Shown: positions 1 through 7,802 of the stretch, in pieces
How positions within the stretch are numbered: the stretch's first letter is position 1
Layout of the letters: each line of letters starts with the position of its first letter
From: CAMCXE01 sp046347475
GTDB taxonomy: Bacteria; Pseudomonadota; Gammaproteobacteria; Pseudomonadales; Cellvibrionaceae
Reading direction: 5' to 3'
NCBI GenBank assembly: GCA_046347475.1
Contig: JAXMGD010000002.1
Location: 558,001 to 622,000 of the forward strand
DNA length: 64,000 bases
Program-made: the position numbers and the translations under genes
The notes under the pieces: generated by a model
The model's input: only the letters and a program-made list of their open reading frames with translations
What the model was told of the DNA's origin: nothing
Database searches by the model: none

Positions 1-738
1 CGCGCCGATTACAGTGAAAATCTCCTAGACGTTGTGCAACGGGCGGGTATTAATGTGCATTGGATGGACAATAACTCCGGCTGCAAAGGCGTGTGTCAGC
101 GCGTCAGCTACGAAGAAATTCCCACCCACATTAATAACGAATTCTGCCGCGACGGCGAGTGTTTTGATATGGCCCTGCTTGAGCATCTCCCCGAGCGCAT
201 GGCGAGTACCAGCCAGGGGAAATTAATTGTTCTGCACCAAAAAGGCAGCCACGGCCCCAGCTATTTTGAGCGCAGCCCTCAAGACTTAAAACCCTTCCAG
301 CCGGAGTGCCGCAGCAACCAGTTGCAACGCTGCAGTAGCGAAGAAATTAGCAATGCCTACGATAACAGCATCGCCTACACCGACCATGTATTAGGCCAAT
401 TAATTAATCAGCTGAAAAATTCAGACCAATACGCTACCGCACTGCTATATCTGTCCGACCATGGTGAATCCCTGGGTGAAAATGGATTTTACTTACACGG
501 CTTTCCTTATGCACTGGCGCCAAAAGAACAAATTGAAATTCCTATGATTTTCTGGGCGTCGGAGGATTTTAAACAGCAGATGAAATTAGACTGGGCGTGC
601 CTTAAAAATAAAGCCCACGACCGCCTCAGCCACGATCATTTATTCAGTAGCCTATTGTCGCTGTTGGATGTTAAAACCTCAGTATTCGACAGCAGCCTGG
701 ATTTCACCTCCGGTTGCCGAGCCACTGATACCCCATGA
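1..738 (+). CDS. EptA-type lipid A phosphoethanolamine transferase, C-terminal part (5' end outside window)
   Basis: The reading frame is open from the first base, so this is the catalytic C-terminal part of a longer membrane enzyme. The family moves phosphoethanolamine from phosphatidylethanolamine onto lipid A at the periplasmic face of the inner membrane, lowering surface charge and sensitivity to cationic peptides. Visible sulfatase/alkaline-phosphatase-fold motifs are HQKGSHGPSY (residues about 78-87 of the visible part) and the zinc-site motif LSDHGESLGE, followed by a second conserved His (YLHGFP). The N-terminal membrane helices and the catalytic Thr lie upstream of the window. The stop overlaps the start of the PAP2 gene (ATGA), so the two are almost certainly co-translated. 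The family is clear; the exact acceptor (lipid A or another glycan) is inferred. Confidence 0.88.
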   Translation, partial: RADYSENLLDVVQRAGINVHWMDNNSGCKGVCQRVSYEEIPTHINNEFCRDGECFDMALLEHLPERMASTSQGKLIVLHQKGSHGPSYFERSPQDLKPFQPECRSNQLQRCSSEEISNAYDNSIAYTDHVLGQLINQLKNSDQYATALLYLSDHGESLGENGFYLHGFPYALAPKEQIEIPMIFWASEDFKQQMKLDWACLKNKAHDRLSHDHLFSSLLSLLDVKTSVFDSSLDFTSGCRATDTP

Positions 739-1406
739 GTGCACGCACGCGGTTTTTACTTTGGTATTGCCTGCTACCGGGCATCCTGACCTTGGCGGCT
801 TTTATCGCTATACGGGTTTGGCAGCTGGATGAAAAAATGGCAGGGCTTTTTTTAACAGACCGCCAATGGCCCTATAAGGATAACTTCTGGCTGCTCAACG
901 TCATTCACAACGGCGGCCATAAAGCATCTTTAGTGCTGTATGCGGGCGTATTTATTTATTGGTTAAAAGGCAAAATAAACGGCGCACCCGCGGCGGGATT
1001 GGCCTATGTGCTCAGTGCCGTAGGCCTTAGTGTTGTGCTGATTAATTTAAGCAAACACATTTTGCATTTCCCCTGCCCTTGGCAAGCGCTTAACGATTGG
1101 GGGGCATTTATCCCCTATCAATGGCGGCCGGATGCAGCCGGATGTTTCCCCTCTGGCCACGCCAGCAGCGGCTGGGCTTGGTTGTGTTTGTATTATCTAG
1201 GCCGCCAATTTTACCCCGCCCAACGGTTTATATTGCTTGCACCTGCGGTATTAATCGGCCTAGTCTTTGGCAGCGCGCAGCAACTGCGCGGCGCCCATTT
1301 TATTAGCCATGATCTCGTCTGTATTTATCTGTGCTGGCTGGTGGCTAGCCTGCTGTACTGTGTATGGCCGGGGTTTAAGTCTATGTTTGCACGCGATACT
1401 TACTAG
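735..1406 (+). CDS. PAP2-family membrane phosphatase
   Basis: A 223-residue polytopic membrane protein of the type 2 phosphatidic acid phosphatase superfamily. The phosphatase signature is visible: KHILHFPCP (motif 1, residues about 98-106), PSGHAS (motif 2, about 138-143) and LRGAHFISHD (motif 3, about 184-193), which supply the catalytic His residues and phosphate-binding Lys/Arg. Hydrophobic segments alternate with these motifs as expected. It overlaps the upstream transferase gene by four bases. This coupling suggests a role in recycling or dephosphorylating lipid intermediates of envelope modification (LpxT/LpxE/undecaprenyl pyrophosphate phosphatase-like), but the substrate cannot be read from sequence. 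The last two codons and the stop lie inside the palindromic repeat R1-A that begins at 1399. Confidence 0.85.
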   Translation: MSARTRFLLWYCLLPGILTLAAFIAIRVWQLDEKMAGLFLTDRQWPYKDNFWLLNVIHNGGHKASLVLYAGVFIYWLKGKINGAPAAGLAYVLSAVGLSVVLINLSKHILHFPCPWQALNDWGAFIPYQWRPDAAGCFPSGHASSGWAWLCLYYLGRQFYPAQRFILLAPAVLIGLVFGSAQQLRGAHFISHDLVCIYLCWLVASLLYCVWPGFKSMFARDTY

Positions 1407-1536
1407 AGGTATGGAAGTAAAAAATACACAGTATTTCAGACCGTCAAAAAGAGGGATCTTTTTGACGAGCCTACACGGACGTATTCACGGCGTGTCTGAA
1501 ATGCTGTGTATTCTTTACTTTCAGCTAGGTAGTAAG
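1399..1536 (+). repeat. R1 palindromic element, copy A
   Basis: A 138-bp element with ends CTTACTAG and CTAGGTAGTAAG. A long outer stem pairs AATACACAGTATTTCAGAC with GTCTGAAATGCTGTGTATT. Inside sits a 10-bp hairpin CGTCAAAAAG/CTTTTTGACG, followed by a short second arm (TACA..TGTA-like region). Three relatives occur at 7546, 41833 and 60620 in the same orientation. It lies between convergent genes and supplies the stop codon of the PAP2 gene. It carries no coding sequence and looks like a MITE or REP-like nonautonomous element. Confidence 0.9.
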
Positions 1537-1608
1537 CGTTAGAATTTTTCTGCGCTGTATTTTTTAAAACGGTCACAAGCACTAAATCGCCGCAATCCGC
1601 GCGCTCAA

Positions 1609-3198
1609 TTATTCATAAACCGCCTGCAATAATTGCCGGGTATAGTCTGCCTGCGGGTGATTAAATACCTGCTCAGCATCGGCATATTCAACAATTTTAC
1701 CCTGTTGCATTACCGCCACCTGATGGCTTAGGGCCTTAATCGCGCGGTAGTCATGGCTGATTAAAATAAATGCCAGGGCAAATTGCTTTTGCAATTGTTG
1801 CAACAACAGCAACACCTGCCGCTGCACCGTGCGATCCAGCGCGCTGGTGGGCTCATCCAAAATAATAATCTTCGGTTTTAAAATTAACGCCCGCGCAATA
1901 GCAATACGCTGGCGCTGGCCGCCCGAAAACTCGTGGGGGTAGCGATAGCGCAGCGCCGGGTCCAGCCCCACCGCCTGCATCGCCTCTATAACTGCCTGCT
2001 CATGATTGTGCTCATCGGCAGCAAATACACTTAAACCCTCGGCAATAATTTCTAAAATATTTAACCTGGGGCTAAGGCTTGAAAAAGGGTCTTGAAAAAC
2101 CATTTGCATATGGCGCCGCAGCGGCCGCAGCGCTTTAGCGTTTAAACCTAATAAATCCTCGCCCAAATAAATCACTCGGCCGGTGGCGGGAATTAACCGC
2201 AACAAAGCCTGTACCAGCGTACTTTTGCCACTGCCACTTTCACCTATGATGCCGAGGGTTTGCCCTGTATAGAGCGCAAGATTAGCCCGCTCCACCGCAC
2301 GAAAAAACTGCACGGGTTTACCCCAAAAGGATTTTTGCACCACAAAATTAACACTAAGATCCTGCACATTCATTAATAACGCGCTATTGTCAGGCACGCT
2401 TACCGGTGTAATAGGCACTAGATCAAAACCTAATAATTCGCGGGTATAGACGTTGGCAGGCGCATTAAATACAGACTCAACTGCCCCCTGCTCCACAATG
2501 CGGCCCTGCTGCATTACCGCCACCTCATCGGCATAACGGCGCACCATGGGTAAATCGTGGCTAATTAACAACAGGGTTAGGCCTAATTCCTGCTGCAATT
2601 TTTTTAACAAATCTAAAATGTGTTTTTGCACCTGGGCATCAAGTGCCGTGGTGGGCTCATCGGCAATTAATAATTGCGGCTTATTCGCCAGCGCCATGGC
2701 AATCATGACGCGCTGGCGCTGGCCGCCGGATAATTGGTGCGGATAGGCCTGATATTTTGCCGCCGCATCCTGAATCTGCACCTGCTGCAAAACCTCCAGC
2801 ACCGCCGCCTGCAGTTGCTCACCGCGCAGTCCCTGGTGCAGCGCAATGATTTCACCAATTTGTTTACCTATAGTGTGCAAAGGGTTAAGTGCCGTCATGG
2901 GCTCTTGAAAAATAAACCCAATCTGCGCGCCGCGCACCTGATTTAATTGCCGCTCATTCAGCGCCAACAGGTTGCGCCCCTGCCAAATAATTTCACTCTC
3001 GGAACTTAATTGCAGCTGCTTAGGATGCAACAAACGCACAATACACTGGGCCGTAACCGATTTGCCCGAGCCCGATTCACCCACCAAAGCCAGCGTTTTA
3101 CCCGCCTGCAGATTAAAACTCACATCCTGCAAACAGGCTGCGGGCGCGCCGGTAAACTGGGCCGATAAGTGGCGCACGGCCAACAGGGGTTCACTCAT
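1609..3198 (-). CDS. yejF: Peptide ABC importer, double ATP-binding protein (YejF-like)
   Basis: About 529 residues with two complete ABC ATPase domains in one chain, as in YejF of the microcin C/oligopeptide importer. Domain 1 has Walker A GESGSGKS (about 40-47), signature LSGGQRQR and Walker B LLIADEPTTAL. Domain 2 repeats them: GESGSGKS, FSGGQRQR, IIILDEPTSAL. An OppD/F-type tail follows each domain. It powers uptake through the YejB/YejE permeases. The start at 3198 was chosen because it follows the yejE stop by one base and begins the conserved N terminus (MSEPLLAV); a longer reading from 3252 would overlap yejE by 18 codons. It is the last gene of the yejABEF operon. Confidence 0.92.
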   Translation of the reverse strand: MSEPLLAVRHLSAQFTGAPAACLQDVSFNLQAGKTLALVGESGSGKSVTAQCIVRLLHPKQLQLSSESEIIWQGRNLLALNERQLNQVRGAQIGFIFQEPMTALNPLHTIGKQIGEIIALHQGLRGEQLQAAVLEVLQQVQIQDAAAKYQAYPHQLSGGQRQRVMIAMALANKPQLLIADEPTTALDAQVQKHILDLLKKLQQELGLTLLLISHDLPMVRRYADEVAVMQQGRIVEQGAVESVFNAPANVYTRELLGFDLVPITPVSVPDNSALLMNVQDLSVNFVVQKSFWGKPVQFFRAVERANLALYTGQTLGIIGESGSGKSTLVQALLRLIPATGRVIYLGEDLLGLNAKALRPLRRHMQMVFQDPFSSLSPRLNILEIIAEGLSVFAADEHNHEQAVIEAMQAVGLDPALRYRYPHEFSGGQRQRIAIARALILKPKIIILDEPTSALDRTVQRQVLLLLQQLQKQFALAFILISHDYRAIKALSHQVAVMQQGKIVEYADAEQVFNHPQADYTRQLLQAVYE

Positions 3199-3199
3199 A

Positions 3200-4228
3200 T
3201 CAACGCCCCTGCACCAAGCGCGGGTCAAACGCATCGCGCAGGCCCTCGCCAATAAACACCAATAAAATTAATAGGCTCGCCAAAATGCCAAACGCACTTA
3301 AGGCCAGCCAAGGCGCCTGTAAATTATTTTTACCCTGCGCCACTAATTCCCCCAAAGACGCAGAACCCGGCGGCAAACCAAAGCCTAAAAAATCCAGCGA
3401 GGTTAAGGTGGCAATAGCGCCGGTAATTAAAAAGGGTAAATAGGTCATAGTAGCCACTGTGGCGTTGGGCAAAATATGTCGCCACATAATTCTGCCATCG
3501 CTTACACCTAAAGCCTTAGCCGCTTTAACATAATCTAAATTGCGGCCGCGCAAAAATTCCGCCCGCACCACATCCACCAGGCTGGTCCATTCAAATAACA
3601 ACATTAAACCCAGCAACCACCAAAAATTGGGTGTGATAATACTGGCGAGAATAATTAATAAAAATAATACCGGTAGCGATGACCACACCTCTAAAAAACG
3701 CTGGCCCAATAAATCCACCCAGCCGCCGTAATAACCCTGTATAGCCCCCACCAACACCCCCAAGGCGGCGCCACACAAGGCCAAACACATGGCAAACGCA
3801 ATAGAGGTGCGCGCGCCGTATAACACGCGGGCAAACACATCGCGGGCCTGATCATCCGTACCCAACCAATTGTGCGCCGTTGGCGGCGAGGGTGCGGGTG
3901 TGGGCAATTGGTGAATATGCGTGTTGTACGAATAGGGCACCAGGGCCTTAAGCATCCAGCCTTTACTGGCAATTAAATCCTGCACATAAGGGTCTTGGAA
4001 ATTCGCCGCTGTGGCAAAGTCGCCGCCCAAATCCTCTTCGGTGTAGTCAACCAATACGGGAAACAACCAGCGTCCTTCGCTATAAATAAACAAAGGCCGC
4101 TCATTGGCGACTAATTCCGCCGCAGAAGAAATCAGAGTAATAGCCAGAAACAACCACAAACTGATAAAAGCGCGGCGGTTGCGTTTAAAGTGCTGCCAGC
4201 GTTTGGCATTTAATGGGCTTAGTTTCAT
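3200..4228 (-). CDS. yejE: Peptide ABC importer permease (YejE-like)
   Basis: About 342 residues with an N-terminal cytoplasmic segment and first membrane helix (ISLWLFLAITLISSA), a large periplasmic insert typical of OppC/YejE proteins, then a BPD_transp_1 permease core. The EAA-type coupling loop is visible (AAKALGVSDGRIMWRHILPN). Together with YejB it forms the inner-membrane channel of a peptide importer. The start at 4228 gives the typical N terminus and leaves 7 bases after the yejB stop; an upstream in-frame start would overlap yejB. One base separates its stop from yejF. Confidence 0.92.
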   Translation of the reverse strand: MKLSPLNAKRWQHFKRNRRAFISLWLFLAITLISSAAELVANERPLFIYSEGRWLFPVLVDYTEEDLGGDFATAANFQDPYVQDLIASKGWMLKALVPYSYNTHIHQLPTPAPSPPTAHNWLGTDDQARDVFARVLYGARTSIAFAMCLALCGAALGVLVGAIQGYYGGWVDLLGQRFLEVWSSLPVLFLLIILASIITPNFWWLLGLMLLFEWTSLVDVVRAEFLRGRNLDYVKAAKALGVSDGRIMWRHILPNATVATMTYLPFLITGAIATLTSLDFLGFGLPPGSASLGELVAQGKNNLQAPWLALSAFGILASLLILLVFIGEGLRDAFDPRLVQGR

Positions 4229-4235
4229 CTGAGGT

Positions 4236-5288
4236 TTAAGTATTATTCTGTTGAAAATGAATGCGCGGATCCACCCACACATACACCAAATCCGACAGGA
4301 GTTTTACCACCAGTCCCAACAGGGTAAAAATAAACAGGCTGCCAAAAAACACCGGGTAATCCCGCTGGGTCACCGCTTCAAAACTCAGCAGGCCCAAGCC
4401 ATCCAAAGAGAACATCACTTCAATTAATAAAGAGCCAGTAAAAAACATACCCACGAAGGCGGCGGGAAACCCGGCGATAATAATCAGCATAGAATTGCGA
4501 AATACATGGCCGTACAACACCTGGCGCTCTGTTAAGCCTTTGGCTCTGGCGGTGTATACATACTGTTTATTGATTTCATCTAAAAAAGAGTTTTTCGTCA
4601 GCGCCGTAAGCGTGGCAAAACCACCGATAGTGTAGGCCGTAAGCGGCAGCGCCAAATGCCAGAAATAATCTTTTATTTGCTGCCAGAGGGTAAAATCACT
4701 AAAGCCTTCCGAGGTGAGGCCGCGCAGAGGAAACACTTGCCAATAGGAGCCGCCTGCGAATAACACAATCAACACCATGGCCAGTAAAAAACCCGGCAGC
4801 GCATATAAAATAGATAATACAAAGCTGCTGGCAATATCAAAACGGCTGCCGTGGCGCACGGCTTTTATGATGCCTAGGGGAATGGAAATAAAATAAATCA
4901 GCAGCGTGCTCCAGAGGCCTAGGGAAATAGACGTGGGCAGTTTTTCGATAATTAAATCCGTCACGCGGGCATTGCGGTAAAAACTCTCACCAAAGTCGCC
5001 GCTGAGATAACGCCCCACCATCTGCCCAAAACGCACATGGGCCGGCTGATCAAAGCCGTACAGGGCTTCGATTTTTTTAATCACCTCCGGTGGAATCCCC
5101 CGCGCAGCGCCGCTTTGCTGCACTTCGGCCTGGGCGCTTAGGTTGCTGTGGTCATTATTTTTCAGCCGGTAGAGCATCTGCTCCACCGGCCCGCCGGGGG
5201 TGAATTGCACCACGGCAAAATTAATCAGCAAAATACCCAACAGGGTGGGCACCATTAAGGCCAGGCGCCGCAGAATATACTGCCCCAT
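4236..5288 (-). CDS. yejB: Peptide ABC importer permease (YejB-like)
   Basis: A 350-residue permease of the OppB/DppB/YejB group. An N-terminal helix (RRLALMVPTLLGILLINFAVVQFTPGG region) is followed by a periplasmic insert containing a GIPPEVIKKIEALYGFDQP stretch typical of this subfamily, then five or so helices with the coupling loop ARAKGLTERQVLYGHVFRN. It partners YejE. It starts two bases after the stop of the binding-protein gene, which indicates a tightly packed operon. Confidence 0.93.
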   Translation of the reverse strand: MGQYILRRLALMVPTLLGILLINFAVVQFTPGGPVEQMLYRLKNNDHSNLSAQAEVQQSGAARGIPPEVIKKIEALYGFDQPAHVRFGQMVGRYLSGDFGESFYRNARVTDLIIEKLPTSISLGLWSTLLIYFISIPLGIIKAVRHGSRFDIASSFVLSILYALPGFLLAMVLIVLFAGGSYWQVFPLRGLTSEGFSDFTLWQQIKDYFWHLALPLTAYTIGGFATLTALTKNSFLDEINKQYVYTARAKGLTERQVLYGHVFRNSMLIIIAGFPAAFVGMFFTGSLLIEVMFSLDGLGLLSFEAVTQRDYPVFFGSLFIFTLLGLVVKLLSDLVYVWVDPRIHFQQNNT

Positions 5289-5290
5289 GA

Positions 5291-7171
5291 TTAGGGCTTA
5301 CTGGCATTAAGTTTTGCTTCCTTGTCCTTGTCGATCCACCAGGTGAAAAATCCAGCTTGGAAGCCAACATCAAAAGACGGGCTCGTTTCTGGCTGGCCGA
5401 ATTTATCCCAATACACCAAACGGTGCTTGTTAAAGCTATATAACGGCACAACATAATGCTGGTTTAGAAGTACCCGATCCAATGCGCGCGTCAATGCAAC
5501 TAACTCCTGCCGATTAGGCGCCTTAATAATTTGTTCCACTAAATCATCTACAACTGGATGTTTAATCCCGCAAAAATTACGCCCACCTTGCACATCAGCC
5601 AATGAACTACTCCAAAACTCACGTTGTTCATTCCCTGGAGAGAGGGATTGCTGAATTGCATTGAATGTAATATCGAAATTGTGGCTATTGATTCGATTAA
5701 TATATTGAGACACATCAACCAGACGTAAATTTAACTCGATACCTAGACGCTTAAGATTTTGCGCCAATGGATTGGCTATCCGCTCAAAGGTGGGATCATG
5801 AGTGACTAACTCAAAAACCAAAGGCTTTTGAGTTTTCGGATCAATGAGCTTGCCATCTTTCAGCTCGTACCCAGCCTGTTTTAGCAAGGCTTGCGCCTTA
5901 AGAATGTTGTCACGGTTATTGCCAGAACCATCTGTTTTGGGATTTACATAGGCTTGAGTAAAAATTGTTTCAGGGAGCTTTTCGCGGTATTTCTGCAAAA
6001 TTTCCAACTCGCGCCCATTGGGCAAGCCCTGTGAAGCCAACTCAGAATTCATAAAAAAACTATTTATTCTTATATAGGAATCAAAAAACACATTGCGATT
6101 AGTCCATTCAAAATCAAAAGCATAATTAAAGGCCTGCCGCAGCAACATATTGTCCAGAGGTGGGCGGCGCAGGTTAAACAGCAGTGCAAGCATTCCCTTC
6201 GGGCTTTTATCCTCAATTTCCTGCTTTTTTAACAAGCCACTCTTTACAGCCGGAGTGTCATAGGCTGTAGCCCATGATTTAGAAACACGCTCGAAACGGT
6301 AGTCCACTTGACGAGCTTTCAAGGCCTCAATGATCACCATGTCATCGCGGTAATAGTCCACTTTTATTTCATCATAATTGTACATACCGCGATTAATTGG
6401 CAAATCCGCAGCCCAATAAGTAGGTGCTCGCTCATAGACAATACTGCGCCCCGCATCAACTTTTTTTATCTTGTAAGGGCCTGAGCCTAGGGGAATATCC
6501 AAGCTCGACTTGGAGAAGTCTTTATCCTGCCAAAAATGTTTAGGCAAAATAGGCAATAGCTCCATGATCAATGGTAATTCGCGATTAGCAGTGTTTTTAA
6601 ACTCAAATTTAACGCGACCAGCATCTAAAGACTCTACTTTTTTAATCTCCGCATAATAGCTGGCGTATAAAGGTGCTCCCTGGGTAGTTAAAAGGTTAAA
6701 ACTAAATACCACATCATCAGCCGTAATGGGCTTACCATCATGAAAGCGCGCTTTAGGATTGATATGAAAAATCACAAAGCTATTATCCTCGGCCAACTCG
6801 ATTTTTTCCGCTACCAAGCCGTACTGTGTAAAGGGTTCATCCTCCGATGAACGGGTCAACGAGTCGTACAGCAGTGTTGACAGAGCTTCGGGTGTTCCCT
6901 TGGTAATAAATGGATTTAAGCTGTCGAAGGTGCCTAAATCTGCCAGCCGCACACTCCCACCCTTTTGCGCCTTAGGCGAGGTGTAATCAAAGCGTTCAAA
7001 ATTAGCCGGGTATTTAGGTTCGCCCATGAGGGTCAAGGCGTGGGTAATGCGGGTTTTTGGGGTGGAACTCGGTGCGTCCTTGGCGGTCTGGTCGGCGGCT
7101 TGGGTGTTGAGTGCGAGCATTAGGCTCAAACACGCAGCCACAAAGGGATACAGCGCACGGCGAGCATTCAT
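5291..7171 (-). CDS. yejA: Periplasmic peptide-binding protein of ABC importer (YejA-like, SBP family 5)
   Basis: 626 residues with a cleavable signal peptide (positively charged MNARRALYP, hydrophobic core, cleavage near NTQAADQ). The mature part is an extracellular solute-binding protein of family 5, with the conserved entry region FNPFITKG-like (SLNPFITKGTPEAL) and the LRQAFNYAFDFEW segment near residue 350. It captures peptides (in relatives, microcin C and other short peptides) for the YejBEF transporter. It is the first gene of the operon, with AAGG upstream of the ATG and a promoter candidate at 7207-7234. Confidence 0.92.
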   Translation of the reverse strand: MNARRALYPFVAACLSLMLALNTQAADQTAKDAPSSTPKTRITHALTLMGEPKYPANFERFDYTSPKAQKGGSVRLADLGTFDSLNPFITKGTPEALSTLLYDSLTRSSEDEPFTQYGLVAEKIELAEDNSFVIFHINPKARFHDGKPITADDVVFSFNLLTTQGAPLYASYYAEIKKVESLDAGRVKFEFKNTANRELPLIMELLPILPKHFWQDKDFSKSSLDIPLGSGPYKIKKVDAGRSIVYERAPTYWAADLPINRGMYNYDEIKVDYYRDDMVIIEALKARQVDYRFERVSKSWATAYDTPAVKSGLLKKQEIEDKSPKGMLALLFNLRRPPLDNMLLRQAFNYAFDFEWTNRNVFFDSYIRINSFFMNSELASQGLPNGRELEILQKYREKLPETIFTQAYVNPKTDGSGNNRDNILKAQALLKQAGYELKDGKLIDPKTQKPLVFELVTHDPTFERIANPLAQNLKRLGIELNLRLVDVSQYINRINSHNFDITFNAIQQSLSPGNEQREFWSSSLADVQGGRNFCGIKHPVVDDLVEQIIKAPNRQELVALTRALDRVLLNQHYVVPLYSFNKHRLVYWDKFGQPETSPSFDVGFQAGFFTWWIDKDKEAKLNASKP

Positions 7172-7206
7172 AGGTTACCCTTAAGGTCAGTTTTAACTGG
7201 GCGCAG

Positions 7207-7234
7207 AGTGTACCCTAAAGGCGGCCGGTTACAA
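7207..7234 (-). promoter_or_regulatory. Sigma-70-type promoter candidate for yejABEF
   Basis: On the minus strand TTGTAA (7234-7229) and TACACT (7212-7207) are separated by 16 bases. Transcription would start near 7200, about 28 bases before the yejA start codon. It is a match by eye to the consensus only. Confidence 0.5.
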
Positions 7235-7329
7235 GTTTTGGGCAAAGCGGTTGAGAAGGCTCATAATAGCCAACGAAGCCCCACCACTCGGTTAAGGATT
7301 ATCACCTGTAGCGCGCAATGTCATTCAGC

Positions 7330-7530
7330 TAAAGATTTGCTGCGGTTTTCTCAGTGGTTATAGGCTCGCCCAGAAACCCCACCCCAGCCCTCCCCTTAAA
7401 AAGGGGAGGGAGCAGAATAGCCTTGAAAAACAGCGATATTCCTTCGTTGAAGGTTTTTTGGCTCCTTCCCCTTTTTAAGGGGGAGGCTGGGTGGGGGTTT
7501 CTGGCAGAGGGTAAAATCGCCTAACAAACC
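7330..7530 (+). repeat. R2 inverted-repeat element, copy A
   Basis: Long imperfect palindrome: the left arm contains CCAGAAACCCCACCCC and CTCCCCTTAAAAAGGGGAG, the right arm CCTTCCCCTTTTTAAGGGGG and GGGTGGGGGTTTCTGG. The core is 7370-7504, and flanking sequence is also shared with copy B at 60950-61135 (for example AAAATCGCCTAA on the right). It lies in the gene-free stretch 7235-7802 and is followed 16 bases later by R1-B. No coding capacity is visible. Confidence 0.85.
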
Positions 7531-7545
7531 AGATAAAATCCTTTG

Positions 7546-7683
7546 CTTACTAGCTGTACGGAAGTAATGAATACACATTATTTCAGACCGTCAAAAAGAG
7601 GGACCTTTTTGACGAGCCTACAAGGATGTATTCACGGCGTGTCTGAAATGATGTGTATTCATTGCTGGTGCCTATCTAGTAAG
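7546..7683 (+). repeat. R1 palindromic element, copy B
   Basis: A 138-bp copy with clean ends CTTACTAG (7546) and CTAGTAAG (to 7683). The outer stem uses CAT/ATG where copy A uses CAG/CTG, so pairing is kept. The inner hairpin CGTCAAAAAG (7589-7598)/CTTTTTGACG (7605-7614) is perfect. It lies between the divergent yejA and the SbmA-like gene. Confidence 0.92.
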
Positions 7684-7802
7684 GACGTTGCTGTAGCACG
7701 AGGACAGCACCGGACCAACCGAACCCGGCTTTGCCACAAAGCGCAGCTCTTGAAGCATTTAAAATTACCTGTATTAACCCATCCACCCACATAAGGCCCC
7801 CC

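Noticed and set aside
1399..1536. R1-A considered as an ordinary bidirectional terminator
   Set aside because: Other R1 copies lie in divergent promoter regions as well, and the outer stem is far longer than a terminator; the sequence is conserved beyond the hairpin.
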